From positions 1 to 28,534 of the forward strand of contig UQEF01000031.1 of assembly GCA_900540045.1 (NCBI GenBank): a stretch of 28,534 nucleotides of DNA. Direction: 5' to 3'. This document shows, in pieces, positions 7,223 to 14,795 of the stretch. Positions within the stretch are counted from its first letter, which is position 1. The number at the start of each line of letters is the position of its first letter. Position numbers and translations under genes: made by a program. The notes beneath the pieces were generated by a model. The model was not told where the DNA came from. It saw only the letters and a list, made by a program, of their open reading frames with translations, and made no database searches. The DNA comes from an uncultured Eubacteriales bacterium (lineage in GTDB: Bacteria > Bacillota > Clostridia > Christensenellales > Aristaeellaceae).

Positions 7223-8779
7223 TCAGGCCTTCTTTTCCTCGTGGTACTCCTGCTCGGTGTTGACGTTCCAGATGTTGTCCTTGGTTTTGACGCCGGATAC
7301 GAGGTTGTCCACCGCCTCGAAGGACGTGGCCATGGAGTGGTCCATGTTGTTGTAGCGGTGCTGGCCGTTGCGGCCCACGCAGTAGAGATTTTCAAAGCCG
7401 CTTAGATAGGAGACGACCTTGTCCATCTCGTCATAGGTGTCAAAGTAGGCGGGATAGGCCTTCTTGACGCGCTCGCGGTGGCTCATGCGCACATGGTCCG
7501 GGCTGTCGATCACGCCCATGGTGCACAGCTCGCGGGCCGCCAGCGCGACGCATTCCTCCTCGCTCATGTTCCAGAAATCGTCGCCCTCGTTGCAGAAATA
7601 CTCCAGCCCGATCCACACGGTGTGCTCCGGGTCCTCCACCAGATAGGGCGACCAGTTGTTGAAAATCTGGATGCGGCCCAGCTTCACATTGGTGTCCTGC
7701 ACATAGATCCAGCAGTCGGGCACGATGTCGCCAAGCGTCTTGTGGTTCGTTTCGTTTTTGAGGTTCAGCCGGTCCACCAAAAGGCCCACGGTGACGAAAT
7801 CGCGGTAGGGCAGGCCTGCGGCCACGCGCGCCACGTCCGCCGGCACGTCGTTCATGCCGGCCACCAGGTCTTTTACCGGCATGGAGGAGAAGAAGGCGTC
7901 CCCCTCCGCCGTGTGCTCGCCGCTTTCGTCGCGGTAGCGCAGGCTCCTGACGCGCCCGCCCTCCGTGGTCAGGCCCAGAACCTCCGCGCCGAGCAGAATC
8001 TTTCCGCCCATCTTCTCCACTTCGGCGGCCACGGTTTCCCACAGCTGGCCGGGGCCGTACTTGGGATAGCGGAACTCCTCGATCAGCGAGGTCTGGACAT
8101 GCTTGCTGCGCTGCTCCCTGGAGACGAACACCTTGGAAAACATGTCCCTGAGGATGCCGAAGATGCTCAGTTCCTTGGTGCGCTGCTTGCCCCAGCTGGC
8201 GTCGATCTCGCGGGGGTGGCGTCCCCACAGCTTTTCGGTATAGCCCTCAAAGAACATGCCGTAGAGCTTTTTGCCAAAGCTGTTGATGTAGTAATTTTCC
8301 AGGTTGTCGTTGGGACGCTTGTGCAGCGTGGCGCAAAGGAAGCTCATGCCCACCTGCATGGTGGTGGCAAAACCCATGGTCTTGAGCGTCTCCATCTTAA
8401 GGCTGACGGGATAATCGAAAAAGTGCTTGCCGTAATAGATGCGGCTGACGCGGTTGCGCACCAGCATGACGCGGTCTTCCTTTTCGGGGTCCGGACCGCC
8501 GGCAGAGAGCGGAACGGGGCGGCCCAGCACCCTGTCGTCGAAGGAAGGCGCGCCCTGCAGGGGCATGATGTCCGCCCACCAGTCCATCACGCGCTGGTCC
8601 TTGCTGAAAAAGCGATGGCCGCCGATATCCATGCGGTTGCCCTGATAGCGCACCGTCCTGGAGATGCCGCCGATTTCGTGACTCTGTTCCAGAACCGTCA
8701 CGTCATAGCCGTGCTTGAGCAGCTCGTACGCCGCCGTCAGTCCGGCGGGGCCGGCTCCGATAATCCATACTTTCTGCAT
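7223..8779 (-). CDS. UDP-galactopyranose-mutase-like / amine-oxidase-like flavoprotein
   Basis: A 518-residue FAD protein. GAGPAG (8-13), the ribose-binding acidic residue E31 and the GG doublet (37-38) form the dinucleotide fold; [10 protein letters not shown] (51-60) resembles the GGH motif after the Rossmann fold of UDP-galactopyranose mutase and protoporphyrinogen-oxidase-like enzymes. [11 protein letters not shown] (about 232-242) and a C-terminal [19 protein letters not shown] contact are typical of a clade often found near cell-surface glycan genes. It may act on a nucleotide sugar or lipid-linked substrate, but the reaction is unknown. First gene of the minus-strand run. AGGAGCC precedes ATG and a good promoter lies at 8852-8880. 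The alternatives are a phytoene-desaturase-like or other amine oxidase. Confidence 0.75.
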   Translation of the reverse strand: MQKVWIIGAGPAGLTAAYELLKHGYDVTVLEQSHEIGGISRTVRYQGNRMDIGGHRFFSKDQRVMDWWADIMPLQGAPSFDDRVLGRPVPLSAGGPDPEKEDRVMLVRNRVSRIYYGKHFFDYPVSLKMETLKTMGFATTMQVGMSFLCATLHKRPNDNLENYYINSFGKKLYGMFFEGYTEKLWGRHPREIDASWGKQRTKELSIFGILRDMFSKVFVSREQRSKHVQTSLIEEFRYPKYGPGQLWETVAAEVEKMGGKILLGAEVLGLTTEGGRVRSLRYRDESGEHTAEGDAFFSSMPVKDLVAGMNDVPADVARVAAGLPYRDFVTVGLLVDRLNLKNETNHKTLGDIVPDCWIYVQDTNVKLGRIQIFNNWSPYLVEDPEHTVWIGLEYFCNEGDDFWNMSEEECVALAARELCTMGVIDSPDHVRMSHRERVKKAYPAYFDTYDEMDKVVSYLSGFENLYCVGRNGQHRYNNMDHSMATSFEAVDNLVSGVKTKDNIWNVNTEQEYHEEKKA

Positions 8780-8851
8780 TTCGTGGCTCCTGTGCTCTAT
8801 GGCGCAATGCTTATGCGGAATGGCGGGTTTTCGCCTTTCCTGTCATCCAAC

Positions 8852-8880
8852 AGTATATATCAGTTGACTGGGTTTTGCAA
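8852..8880 (-). promoter_or_regulatory. Promoter of the minus-strand flavoprotein-recJ-trpS run
   Basis: Minus-strand -35 TTGCAA (8880-8875), 17-nt spacer, -10 TATACT (8857-8852). The following genes down to 1634 are separated by 40 nt or less or overlap, so this one promoter could serve all six. Confidence 0.6.
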
Positions 8881-8924
8881 AGCCTATTTTCTTGGCGAAG
8901 CGCGCCCAAATTGGCGTCCGGCTC

Positions 8925-8955
8925 TTGACAGACCGCCTCCCGCGCGTGGTATGCT
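8925..8955 (+). promoter_or_regulatory. Promoter of the Fe-S aldo/keto reductase gene
   Basis: TTGACA (8925-8930) and an extended -10, TGGTATGCT (8947-8955), with a 19-nt spacer. The long spacer is partly offset by the TGn extension. It lies about 50 nt before the ATG. Confidence 0.55.
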
Positions 8956-9006
8956 GGTGATAGATACCGGCCGCGCCCGCGCGGCTGTCCGGGGAGGAAT
9001 ACGCCT

Positions 9007-10134
9007 ATGATAACCCGCAGGTTTCACGATCTCACACTTCCGCTTTTGGGCTTCGGCGCCATGCGCCTGCCGCTGCTTGCGGACGGCTCCGGCCGGGTGG
9101 ACGAGGCCCGGACGCGCGACATGGTGGCATATGCCATGCAACATGGCCTGAACTACTTCGACACCGCCTATCCCTATCACGGGGGCGAATCCGAGCGCAT
9201 CATGGGGCGCATCCTGGCGGATTACCCCCGCGAGAGCTACCTGCTGGCCACGAAGTTTCCCAGCCACGTGGCCGCCGCCGGGCGCACTCCCGCCTCCATC
9301 TTCGAAGAGCAGCTGGAGAAATGCGGGGTAAGCTGCTTCGATTTCTACCTGCTGCACAATGTGTGCGAAACCACAACCCCCACTTTCTGCGACCCGAAAC
9401 TGGGCATCGTGGATTACCTGCTTGAGCAGCGCAGGCTGGGGCGCATCCGCTTCCTGGGCTTTTCCAGCCACGGGCAGATGGACAACCTGCGCGCCTTTCT
9501 GGACCTGTATGGCAAGGAGATGGCCTTCTGCCAGATCCAGCTGAACTATGTGGACTGGACGTTTCAAAAGGCAAAGGAAAAATACGAGCTGCTGACCTCG
9601 CTGGGCATCCCGGTGTGGGTGATGGAACCGGTGCGCGGAGGACGGCTGGCCCGTCTGGACGAGTCGGAGGCGGCGGCCCTGCGCGCCCTGAACCCGGACC
9701 TCAGCCCCGCGGCGTGGGCCCTGCGCTTCGTCAAGGACCTGCCCAACGTGCACATGGTGCTCAGCGGCATGTCCAATATGGAGCAGCTTCGGGAAAACAT
9801 CGAAACCTTTTCCCATCCCCAGCCCCTGACCCCGGCCGAGCGGGAGGCGCTGCTGTCCCTGGCCGAGCGGATGAAGAATACCGTGCCCTGCACCGCCTGC
9901 CGCTACTGCGTGGACGGCTGCCCCGCCGGGCTGGATATCCCCATGCTGCTGGCGGCCTACAATGCGTTTCGCCTATCCGCCTCCGAAGCGGCCCGCGTCG
10001 AAGCGCTGCCCGCCGAAAGGCAGCCCTCGGCCTGCGTGGCCTGCGGCCGGTGCGTGAAGGCCTGTCCGCAGGGCATCGACGTGCCCGCGCACCTGAAGGC
10101 CTTTGCCGCGGAGCTGGCGCGCCGTTCCCGGTGA
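9007..10134 (+). CDS. Aldo/keto reductase with two C-terminal 4Fe-4S motifs
   Basis: 375-residue oxidoreductase of the COG1453 type. The N-terminal TIM barrel has the AKR start pattern (LPLLGFGAMRLP, 11-22), the catalytic set D52, Y57, K83 and H117 (in FDTAYPYHGG, LATKFP, LLHNV) and the GFSSHG strand near 151-156. The C-terminus adds two CxxCxxCxxxC motifs: C295/C298/C301/C305 and C343/C346/C349/C353, giving a bacterial-ferredoxin-like module. This architecture is common in anaerobes; the electron donor may be ferredoxin rather than NAD(P)H, but the substrate is unknown. GGGGAGG lies about 8 nt before ATG. Divergent from the flavoprotein; its own promoter is upstream, and the next gene has a separate promoter. 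Confidence 0.9.
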   Translation: MITRRFHDLTLPLLGFGAMRLPLLADGSGRVDEARTRDMVAYAMQHGLNYFDTAYPYHGGESERIMGRILADYPRESYLLATKFPSHVAAAGRTPASIFEEQLEKCGVSCFDFYLLHNVCETTTPTFCDPKLGIVDYLLEQRRLGRIRFLGFSSHGQMDNLRAFLDLYGKEMAFCQIQLNYVDWTFQKAKEKYELLTSLGIPVWVMEPVRGGRLARLDESEAAALRALNPDLSPAAWALRFVKDLPNVHMVLSGMSNMEQLRENIETFSHPQPLTPAEREALLSLAERMKNTVPCTACRYCVDGCPAGLDIPMLLAAYNAFRLSASEAARVEALPAERQPSACVACGRCVKACPQGIDVPAHLKAFAAELARRSR

Positions 10135-10178
10135 GGGCCCATGCGTCCCGTGTCCGGCGAAGCCTGCATATCCTGATC

Positions 10179-10207
10179 TTGTGCAAACGTGCCGTTTTTG
10201 GTATAAT
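10179..10207 (+). promoter_or_regulatory. Promoter of the cation diffusion facilitator gene
   Basis: TTGTGC (10179-10184), 17-nt spacer, consensus TATAAT (10202-10207) with a TGG extension directly before it. It lies 55 nt before the TTG start. Confidence 0.75.
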
Positions 10208-10244
10208 GATGAGACATTGCCGCATATACCGGCCATATCCATCC

Positions 10245-10252
10245 AAAGGAGG
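10245..10252 (+). promoter_or_regulatory. Ribosome binding site deciding a TTG start for the CDF gene
   Basis: AAAGGAGG followed by 9 nt to TTG at 10262. A nearer TTG at 10257 is out of frame and stops after two codons; no ATG or GTG in frame suits the family N-terminus. Confidence 0.75.
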
Positions 10253-10261
10253 CGCCTTGCC

Positions 10262-11425
10262 TTGACCGCATGGCTGATTCGCCGCTTCATCCGGGAGGCG
10301 GACCGCGTCGACGACCCGGATGTCCGGGCCGCCTATGGTACCCTGGCCGCCGTGACGGGCATTGCCGTCAATTTGCTGCTATCCGCAGGCAAGTTTCTCA
10401 TGGGGCTTTTGAGCGGGTCGCTGGCCATCATGGCCGATGCCGCCAACAACCTGTCCGACGCCGCCGGCAGCATCGTGACGCTGATCACCACGCGCCTGGC
10501 CCGCAAGCCCGTGGACCAGGAGCACCCCTTCGGCCATGGACGCATGGAGTACCTGGGTTCGCTGGCGGTGGGCGTGCTGATCCTGCTGATGGGATTGCAG
10601 CTTTTGCGCGACGGCCTGTCCTCCATTCTCAATCCTGAACCGCTCACCCTGTCGTGGGTGGTGGTCGCGACTCTGGCGGCATCCGTGCTGCTGAAGCTGT
10701 GGTTGTTCTTCTTCTACCGCAGGCTGGGCAACGCCGTTCATAACGGAACACTGCTGGCTGCCTCCAAGGACAGCCTGGGCGACGTGCTCTCTACCGGCGC
10801 GGTGCTGCTCAGCGTACTGGCCTATCTTGCTTTCAACTGGGCCATCGACGGCTGGATTGGCCTGCTGGTGGCGGCTGTGGTGCTGAAGGGGGGCTTCGAC
10901 GTATGCCGCGATACGGTGGACAGCCTGCTGGGCGGCAAGCCGGACCCGGAAAAAATCCGCCAGATCCGCGAGCTGCTGCTGGCGCGAGACGGGATTCTGG
11001 GCATTCATGACCTGGTGCTTCATGACTATGGACCGGGCCGCTGCATCGCCTCGGTGCATGCGGAGGTCAGCGCAGATGCCAATATCGTGGCCATCCATGA
11101 GGTGATCGACGATGCCGAGCGCGAAATCGGCCAAAAGATGCACATGGCCATTTGCATCCACATGGACCCCATCGTCACTTCGGATGACAAGGTGAATCAC
11201 GTCCACCAGCAGATGTCGGACTTTCTCAAAAATACCGATCCCTGCCTGAGCCTGCATGATTTTCGCATGGTGCCGGGCCAGGGGCATATCAACCTGATTT
11301 TCGACTGCGTCACCCCCGCCGGCTACAAGGGCCGCGACGAGCTGCTCAAGTCCCTTAACGCCTACGCACGCTCGCTGGACGACCGCTATCGCCTGGTGGT
11401 GCAGTTCGATACCGACTACACCTGA
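10262..11425 (+). CDS. Cation diffusion facilitator metal exporter, possibly Mn(II) type
   Basis: Exports divalent metal ions in exchange for protons at the cytoplasmic membrane. The 387 residues contain six predicted helices. SGSLAIMADAANNLSD (51-66) is the CDF helix 2 signature, and HPFGHGRMEYLGSL (88-101) follows. Metal-site residues are unusual for a zinc exporter: helix 2 has N62-x3-D66, and helix 5 has D170-x3-D174 (SKDSLGD) in place of the His-x3-Asp of zinc members. An Asp-x3-Asp helix 5 site is known in Mn-type CDFs, so Mn is suggested. The cytoplasmic C-terminal domain is long, about 180 residues, with what looks like a second ferredoxin-like unit (DFRMVPGQGHINLIFD). TTG start chosen from AAAGGAGG 9 nt upstream. 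Own promoter at 10179; terminator hairpin after the stop. Confidence 0.88.
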   Translation: MTAWLIRRFIREADRVDDPDVRAAYGTLAAVTGIAVNLLLSAGKFLMGLLSGSLAIMADAANNLSDAAGSIVTLITTRLARKPVDQEHPFGHGRMEYLGSLAVGVLILLMGLQLLRDGLSSILNPEPLTLSWVVVATLAASVLLKLWLFFFYRRLGNAVHNGTLLAASKDSLGDVLSTGAVLLSVLAYLAFNWAIDGWIGLLVAAVVLKGGFDVCRDTVDSLLGGKPDPEKIRQIRELLLARDGILGIHDLVLHDYGPGRCIASVHAEVSADANIVAIHEVIDDAEREIGQKMHMAICIHMDPIVTSDDKVNHVHQQMSDFLKNTDPCLSLHDFRMVPGQGHINLIFDCVTPAGYKGRDELLKSLNAYARSLDDRYRLVVQFDTDYT

Positions 11426-11453
11426 CCAAATCCGTCCAGCTGCAACAAAACCG

Positions 11454-11497
11454 CCCTCCTTTGCGTTGTCTGGGCACCAACGTAAAGGAGGGTTTTT
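11454..11497 (+). terminator. Terminator hairpin that contains the next gene's ribosome binding site
   Basis: 15-bp stem (11454-11468 with 11478-11492, one G-T pair), 9-nt loop and TTTTT at 11493-11497: a textbook intrinsic terminator, 28 nt after the CDF stop. Its 3' arm contains AAAGGAGG (11484-11491), 9 nt before the ATG of the LCP gene, so a transcript reading through would have that site paired in the stem. Confidence 0.9.
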
Positions 11498-11500
11498 GTT

Positions 11501-12361
11501 ATGAAGCGTTTGTTTCAGCGAACCGCGGCGCTGCTTTGCGCGGCGCTGCTGCTCGTTGCCTCCCCATCGGTCCATGCGGCCGGGGAAGACCCCTTTACCG
11601 TGCTGTTCATCGGCATGGACACTTCGGGAAAGGCCGGCCGCAGCGACGTGATGATGCTGGCGAGCATCGATCCCCAAGCGGGCCGCATCCGGCTGGTATC
11701 GTTCCTGCGCGACCTGTACGTCACCATCCCCGGGCACGGCAAGGACCGGCTCAACGCGGCCTACTTCTATGGCGGCGAGGAGCTGCTTCTCAAGACGCTG
11801 GAGGAGAACTTCGGCGTCAGTGCCGACCACACCCTGACGGCATATTTCCCCACGCTGGTAACGGCGGTGGACCTGCTGGGCGGCGTGGAGGCGGAGATCA
11901 CCGAGTCCGAGCGTCGGCAGCTCAACAAAATTCTGGAGGATTATAACCGCCAGGTGGGCCTTGCGGCGGACGACAGCCTGCTGGAAACGGCGGGCGAGCA
12001 CCTGCTCAACGGCCGGCAGGCCCTGAGCTACTGCCGCATCCGCAAAATCGACAGTGATTTTCAGCGCACCGGCCGCCAGCAGCAGCTCATCGAGAGCGCG
12101 GCGGAGAAGCTGATGCAGATGAAGCTTTTCGACCTGCTGAAGCTGGCCGTGACGCTGCTTGACGAGGTGGAAACCGACCTGACGCTGGCCGATCTGGCGG
12201 CGCTGGCCCCGCTGCTCGGGTGCGATACGCTGGACATCCAGGGCGCACACGTACCCTTCGACGGCGCCTATGTGGACGAAACCATCGACGGCATGATGGT
12301 CCTGACCCCGGACCTTCCCGCCAACCGCTCGCAGCTGAAGCGCTTTCTAGAGAGCGAGTAG
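11501..12361 (+). CDS. LytR-CpsA-Psr (LCP) family secreted protein
   Basis: LCP proteins transfer polymers such as teichoic acid or capsule from polyprenyl-phosphate carriers to peptidoglycan. The 286 residues start with a signal peptide (MKRLFQ, hydrophobic 9-20, likely cut after VHA at 24-26). Then come FTVLFIGMD (32-40), RSDVMMLASID (47-57), the conserved SFLRDLYVTIPG region (R70, D71), RLNAAYFYGG and the HLLNGRQALSYCR block with the Arg/Asp-rich RKIDSDFQRTGRQQQLI. These hold the charged residues that bind the pyrophosphate of the lipid substrate. Unlike many LCP proteins it has no cytoplasmic tail, and may be a cleaved or N-anchored form. AAAGGAGG at 11484 lies in a terminator stem. It could attach the glycan made by the operon at 13278-26805, which is inference from nearness. 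Confidence 0.88.
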   Translation: MKRLFQRTAALLCAALLLVASPSVHAAGEDPFTVLFIGMDTSGKAGRSDVMMLASIDPQAGRIRLVSFLRDLYVTIPGHGKDRLNAAYFYGGEELLLKTLEENFGVSADHTLTAYFPTLVTAVDLLGGVEAEITESERRQLNKILEDYNRQVGLAADDSLLETAGEHLLNGRQALSYCRIRKIDSDFQRTGRQQQLIESAAEKLMQMKLFDLLKLAVTLLDEVETDLTLADLAALAPLLGCDTLDIQGAHVPFDGAYVDETIDGMMVLTPDLPANRSQLKRFLESE

Positions 12362-12480
12362 GTGCCGCAGGGCCATCAGACCCGCGGAGGCTTCATGGGC
12401 CCCGACGTTGAACCGAAGGTGGGGAGGCGGCTCGCCATGCTTTCCATGGATGCAATGAATCAGGCGGTTTTCGACACGTT

Positions 12481-12509
12481 GGCGGCCCGCGCGTGATGCG
12501 CGGGCCGCC
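12481..12509. terminator. Terminator between LCP and LysM genes
   Basis: Perfect 12-bp GC-rich stem (12481-12492 with 12498-12509), GTGAT loop, followed by TTGCTTC on the plus strand. The genes on both sides converge on it. The T run is weak, so termination efficiency is uncertain. The rest of 12362-12526 shows no gene. Confidence 0.65.
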
Positions 12510-12526
12510 TTGCTTCTCCCTGCTGT

Positions 12527-13084
12527 TCAGGTCACGCACACCACGCGTCCCGGCACAAAATCTCCGGGGGCCAGCATGGTATTGATCAGCAGCAGCGCGC
12601 CGGGGGTCACGCCCAGCGACTGGGCGAGGGTGTAAAGGTTTTCGCCTGCGCCCATTACGTGGCTGTAGCTGCCGGTGGGGCACAGGCGGCGGCTGCCGGC
12701 AGGCGGTACGCAATAGCGCGTCCCGGCCTGGGGACTCGTGACGGACAGAGTGGGATTGGCCGCGCGCAGGGCCTGATAGGACACGTTATGGAGAAGCAGA
12801 AGGTCGGTAAAGGTCTGGCCGCGGCCGACGGTAGCGGCGGTGTAGCCCGCGGGGCAACAGAAAGCGCCGGGACAGGTGATCTGCGGCCGGCTGGGCAGGG
12901 AGGGCGTAGGCAGGCCTTCCGGTCCCGGACCGGGAGAAGCGGGCTGGTTGATATCTGGCAAAGCAGGCGTAGGCAATCCCTCCGGCCCCGGACCGGGGGA
13001 GGCGGGCTGATTTATGTCCGGCAAAGCGGGCGTGGGCAACGCCTCTGGCTCCGCTGCGGGGGTGGCAGGCTGGTTGAGCATCAT
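12527..13084 (-). CDS. Pro-rich LysM-repeat protein
   Basis: 185 residues. Residues about 16-66 are a Pro/Gly linker made of a 21-residue unit (LPTPALPDINQPASP + GPGPEG) present twice in full with a degenerate flanking copy. A Cys-containing segment (TCPGAFCCPAGY, 70-81) leads into two LysM-like modules (about 81-126 and 140-184) with the pattern YTA..VGRGQTFTDLLLLHNVS and ALRAANPTL, and GAGENLYTLAQSLGV with GALLLINTM, each closed by a Cys-containing strand (YCVPP, VVCVT). LysM binds peptidoglycan or chitin-like glycan. There is no signal peptide, so export by another route or a role in spores is possible, but unproven. ATG 13084 follows AAAGGAG by 9 nt; an upstream ATG at 13147 lacks a site. 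Monocistronic, divergent from the membrane-protein operon. Confidence 0.75.
   Translation of the reverse strand: MMLNQPATPAAEPEALPTPALPDINQPASPGPGPEGLPTPALPDINQPASPGPGPEGLPTPSLPSRPQITCPGAFCCPAGYTAATVGRGQTFTDLLLLHNVSYQALRAANPTLSVTSPQAGTRYCVPPAGSRRLCPTGSYSHVMGAGENLYTLAQSLGVTPGALLLINTMLAPGDFVPGRVVCVT
12903..13080. repeat. 63-bp tandem repeat in the LysM gene
   Basis: Copies begin at 12903, 12966 and 13029 (GGCGTRGGCA start each time), exact 63-bp spacing; the third is degenerate and ends near the gene start. Each unit encodes 21 residues in frame, so copy number changes would alter only linker length. Confidence 0.85.
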
Positions 13085-13203
13085 GGTCAAGCGCTCCTTT
13101 CCGCATTGAGCGGTTCCGGCAGCGCCACATGGGCGCGCCTGTACCATCCTATGCCGCGGCCCGGCCGGTGTGCGGAGAATCTTTGCCCGGATTGCGGCGT
13201 GTG

Positions 13204-13232
13204 TGGCTTTTTTGGGCGAAACATGCTATAAT
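13204..13232 (+). promoter_or_regulatory. Promoter of the 13.5-kb surface operon
   Basis: TATAAT at 13227-13232 with TGC directly before it (extended -10), 45 nt upstream of the first ATG. The -35 position (13204-13209, TGGCTT) matches poorly, as is usual for extended -10 promoters. No other convincing promoter is visible up to 26805. Confidence 0.6.
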
Positions 13233-13277
13233 CTAAACTTGGTACTCTGTGCACCTGTTGTGAAGGGAGGGAGCGGC

Positions 13278-14795
13278 ATGCAGGCAGACGAACGGGTAAA
13301 ACGGGTCAGGCGCGGGCTGCTGTGGCTGAGCGTGGCGGCGCTGGTGCTGGGCGCCCTGCCGCTGTACGCAATCTCCCTGTACAACCATCCCTACTATGAC
13401 GATTACGGCTTTTCCGCTAAGGCGCATCAGGCCTGGCGCGACACGGGCAGCGTGGGCGCGGTGCTGCGCGCGGCCTGGGAGAGCGCGCTGGAAACGCGCC
13501 AGAGCTGGCAGGGCACCTATACGGGCACGCTGCTGAGCAATGTGCAGCCCGGCATTTTTTCCGAGCAGCTGTATTTCATCGGCACGTTTGTGCTGCTCAC
13601 GGCATTTATCGCGTGCTTTTTGTACTTCTTTTCGGTGGTGATGGGCCGGCTGGGCATGGACCGCACGGGCCGCTGGACGCTGGGGTGCCTGGCGGTGACG
13701 CTGATGATCCAGTTCATGCCGGATGCGGGCGAGGCGTTTTTCTGGTTCAACGGCGGCATCGGCAACACCTTCATCTACTCGCTCATGGCGCTGGCCGCCG
13801 CGCTGATGGTGCGGCTGGCGGAGGCGAAGGGCCGCGCCGTGGGGCTGACGGCGGCGCTGTGCCTGCTGATGGTGCTTTTGGGCGGCGGCAGCTACGGCGG
13901 CGGGCTGCTGAGCGTGTGCATGCTGGCGGTGTGCCTTGTGTGGATGCTGCGCGTGCGGCATCCGCGGCGCCGGCGCTTTGCGGGGCTGGCGGTCCTGCTG
14001 CTCATCTGCTTTGCCTACAGCATGTCCGCGCCCGGCAACGCGGTGCGCGCCGGGGTGATCGGCTACCGGGCCCCGGCGGTCAAGGCGGTTTTGCAGGCCC
14101 TCTATTACGGGGTGGCGCAGATGAGCGCGTACCTGCGGCCTGCGCTGATCGCGGTCACGCTGGCGGCGCTGCCCGCGCTGTACGGGGCGGCGAAGAAAAG
14201 CCCGTGGCGCTTTTCGCATCCCTGGCTCGTACTGGGTTTGACGGGTGCGCTGTACTGCGCGCAGATGACCCCGCCGCTCTACGCCATCGCCTCCATCGGC
14301 GCGGGGCGCATTGTCAATACCTATTTCATCAGCTTTGTGGCGCTGTGGTTCCCGGCCGTGTACTATCTGGCGGGCTTTGCGGCGCGGCGGCTTGAGGCGG
14401 CCGGCCGCGGGCAGCTCATCCGCCCGCTGACGGCGCGCGGCTACGGCGCGCTGCTGGCGGTCAGCCTGTGCCTGCTGGGGATGGGCTGTCTGGCGTGCAG
14501 GCCCGCGGGCGAGGCGCTCTACGGCGTGCAGAACCTAAGCGGCCCCAGTGCCGCCCTCTCGATCCTCAGCGGTGAGGCCGCGAGGTACGACGCGGAAATG
14601 ACCCTGCGCGAAGAGGCGTTGAACGACCCCACGCAGCCGGTGGTCACGCTCTCCCCGCTCACCGCCGTGCCGGATGTGTTCATGGACGACCTGATCGTGC
14701 CGGGCGCGGAATACGACGTGCGGCCCTCTCTGGCGGCCTATTACGGCAAGGAGGCCATCCTGATCGCGGGAGAGGAGGAAAACGCTGATGAATAA
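13278..14795 (+). CDS. Polytopic membrane protein, DUF6056-like, copy 1
   Basis: 505 residues with about ten or more membrane helices. After the first helix (about 15-35) is an extracytoplasmic stretch with YNHPYYDDYGFS, RDTGSV, RQSWQGTYTGTLLS and QPGIF; later FFWFNGGIG, LLGGGSYGGGLL, MSAPGNAVR and VNTYFISFVALW stand out. A soluble C-terminal tail follows the last helix. This matches my recollection of the DUF6056 family of unknown function; the overall layout (first loop with acidic residues, many helices, soluble tail) resembles GT-C glycosyltransferases. AAGGGAGG before ATG 13278 sets the start rather than the ATG at 13170, which lies upstream of the promoter. It overlaps copy 2 by 8 nt. 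Likely job: transferring a sugar from a polyprenyl-phosphate donor, inferred from the neighbours only. Confidence 0.8.
   Translation: MQADERVKRVRRGLLWLSVAALVLGALPLYAISLYNHPYYDDYGFSAKAHQAWRDTGSVGAVLRAAWESALETRQSWQGTYTGTLLSNVQPGIFSEQLYFIGTFVLLTAFIACFLYFFSVVMGRLGMDRTGRWTLGCLAVTLMIQFMPDAGEAFFWFNGGIGNTFIYSLMALAAALMVRLAEAKGRAVGLTAALCLLMVLLGGGSYGGGLLSVCMLAVCLVWMLRVRHPRRRRFAGLAVLLLICFAYSMSAPGNAVRAGVIGYRAPAVKAVLQALYYGVAQMSAYLRPALIAVTLAALPALYGAAKKSPWRFSHPWLVLGLTGALYCAQMTPPLYAIASIGAGRIVNTYFISFVALWFPAVYYLAGFAARRLEAAGRGQLIRPLTARGYGALLAVSLCLLGMGCLACRPAGEALYGVQNLSGPSAALSILSGEAARYDAEMTLREEALNDPTQPVVTLSPLTAVPDVFMDDLIVPGAEYDVRPSLAAYYGKEAILIAGEEENADE

Noticed and set aside
4816..7263. Two long plus-strand open frames opposite recJ
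   Set aside because: Low-complexity Arg/Ala/Gln/His translations; RecJ motifs on the other strand are decisive.
10379..12250. 623-residue minus-strand open frame
   Set aside because: Antisense to the CDF and LCP genes; Gln/His/Ala-rich translation without domains.
13085..13277. Further small gene in the LysM-to-operon gap
   Set aside because: No open frame with a ribosome binding site; only a promoter at 13204-13232 is supported.
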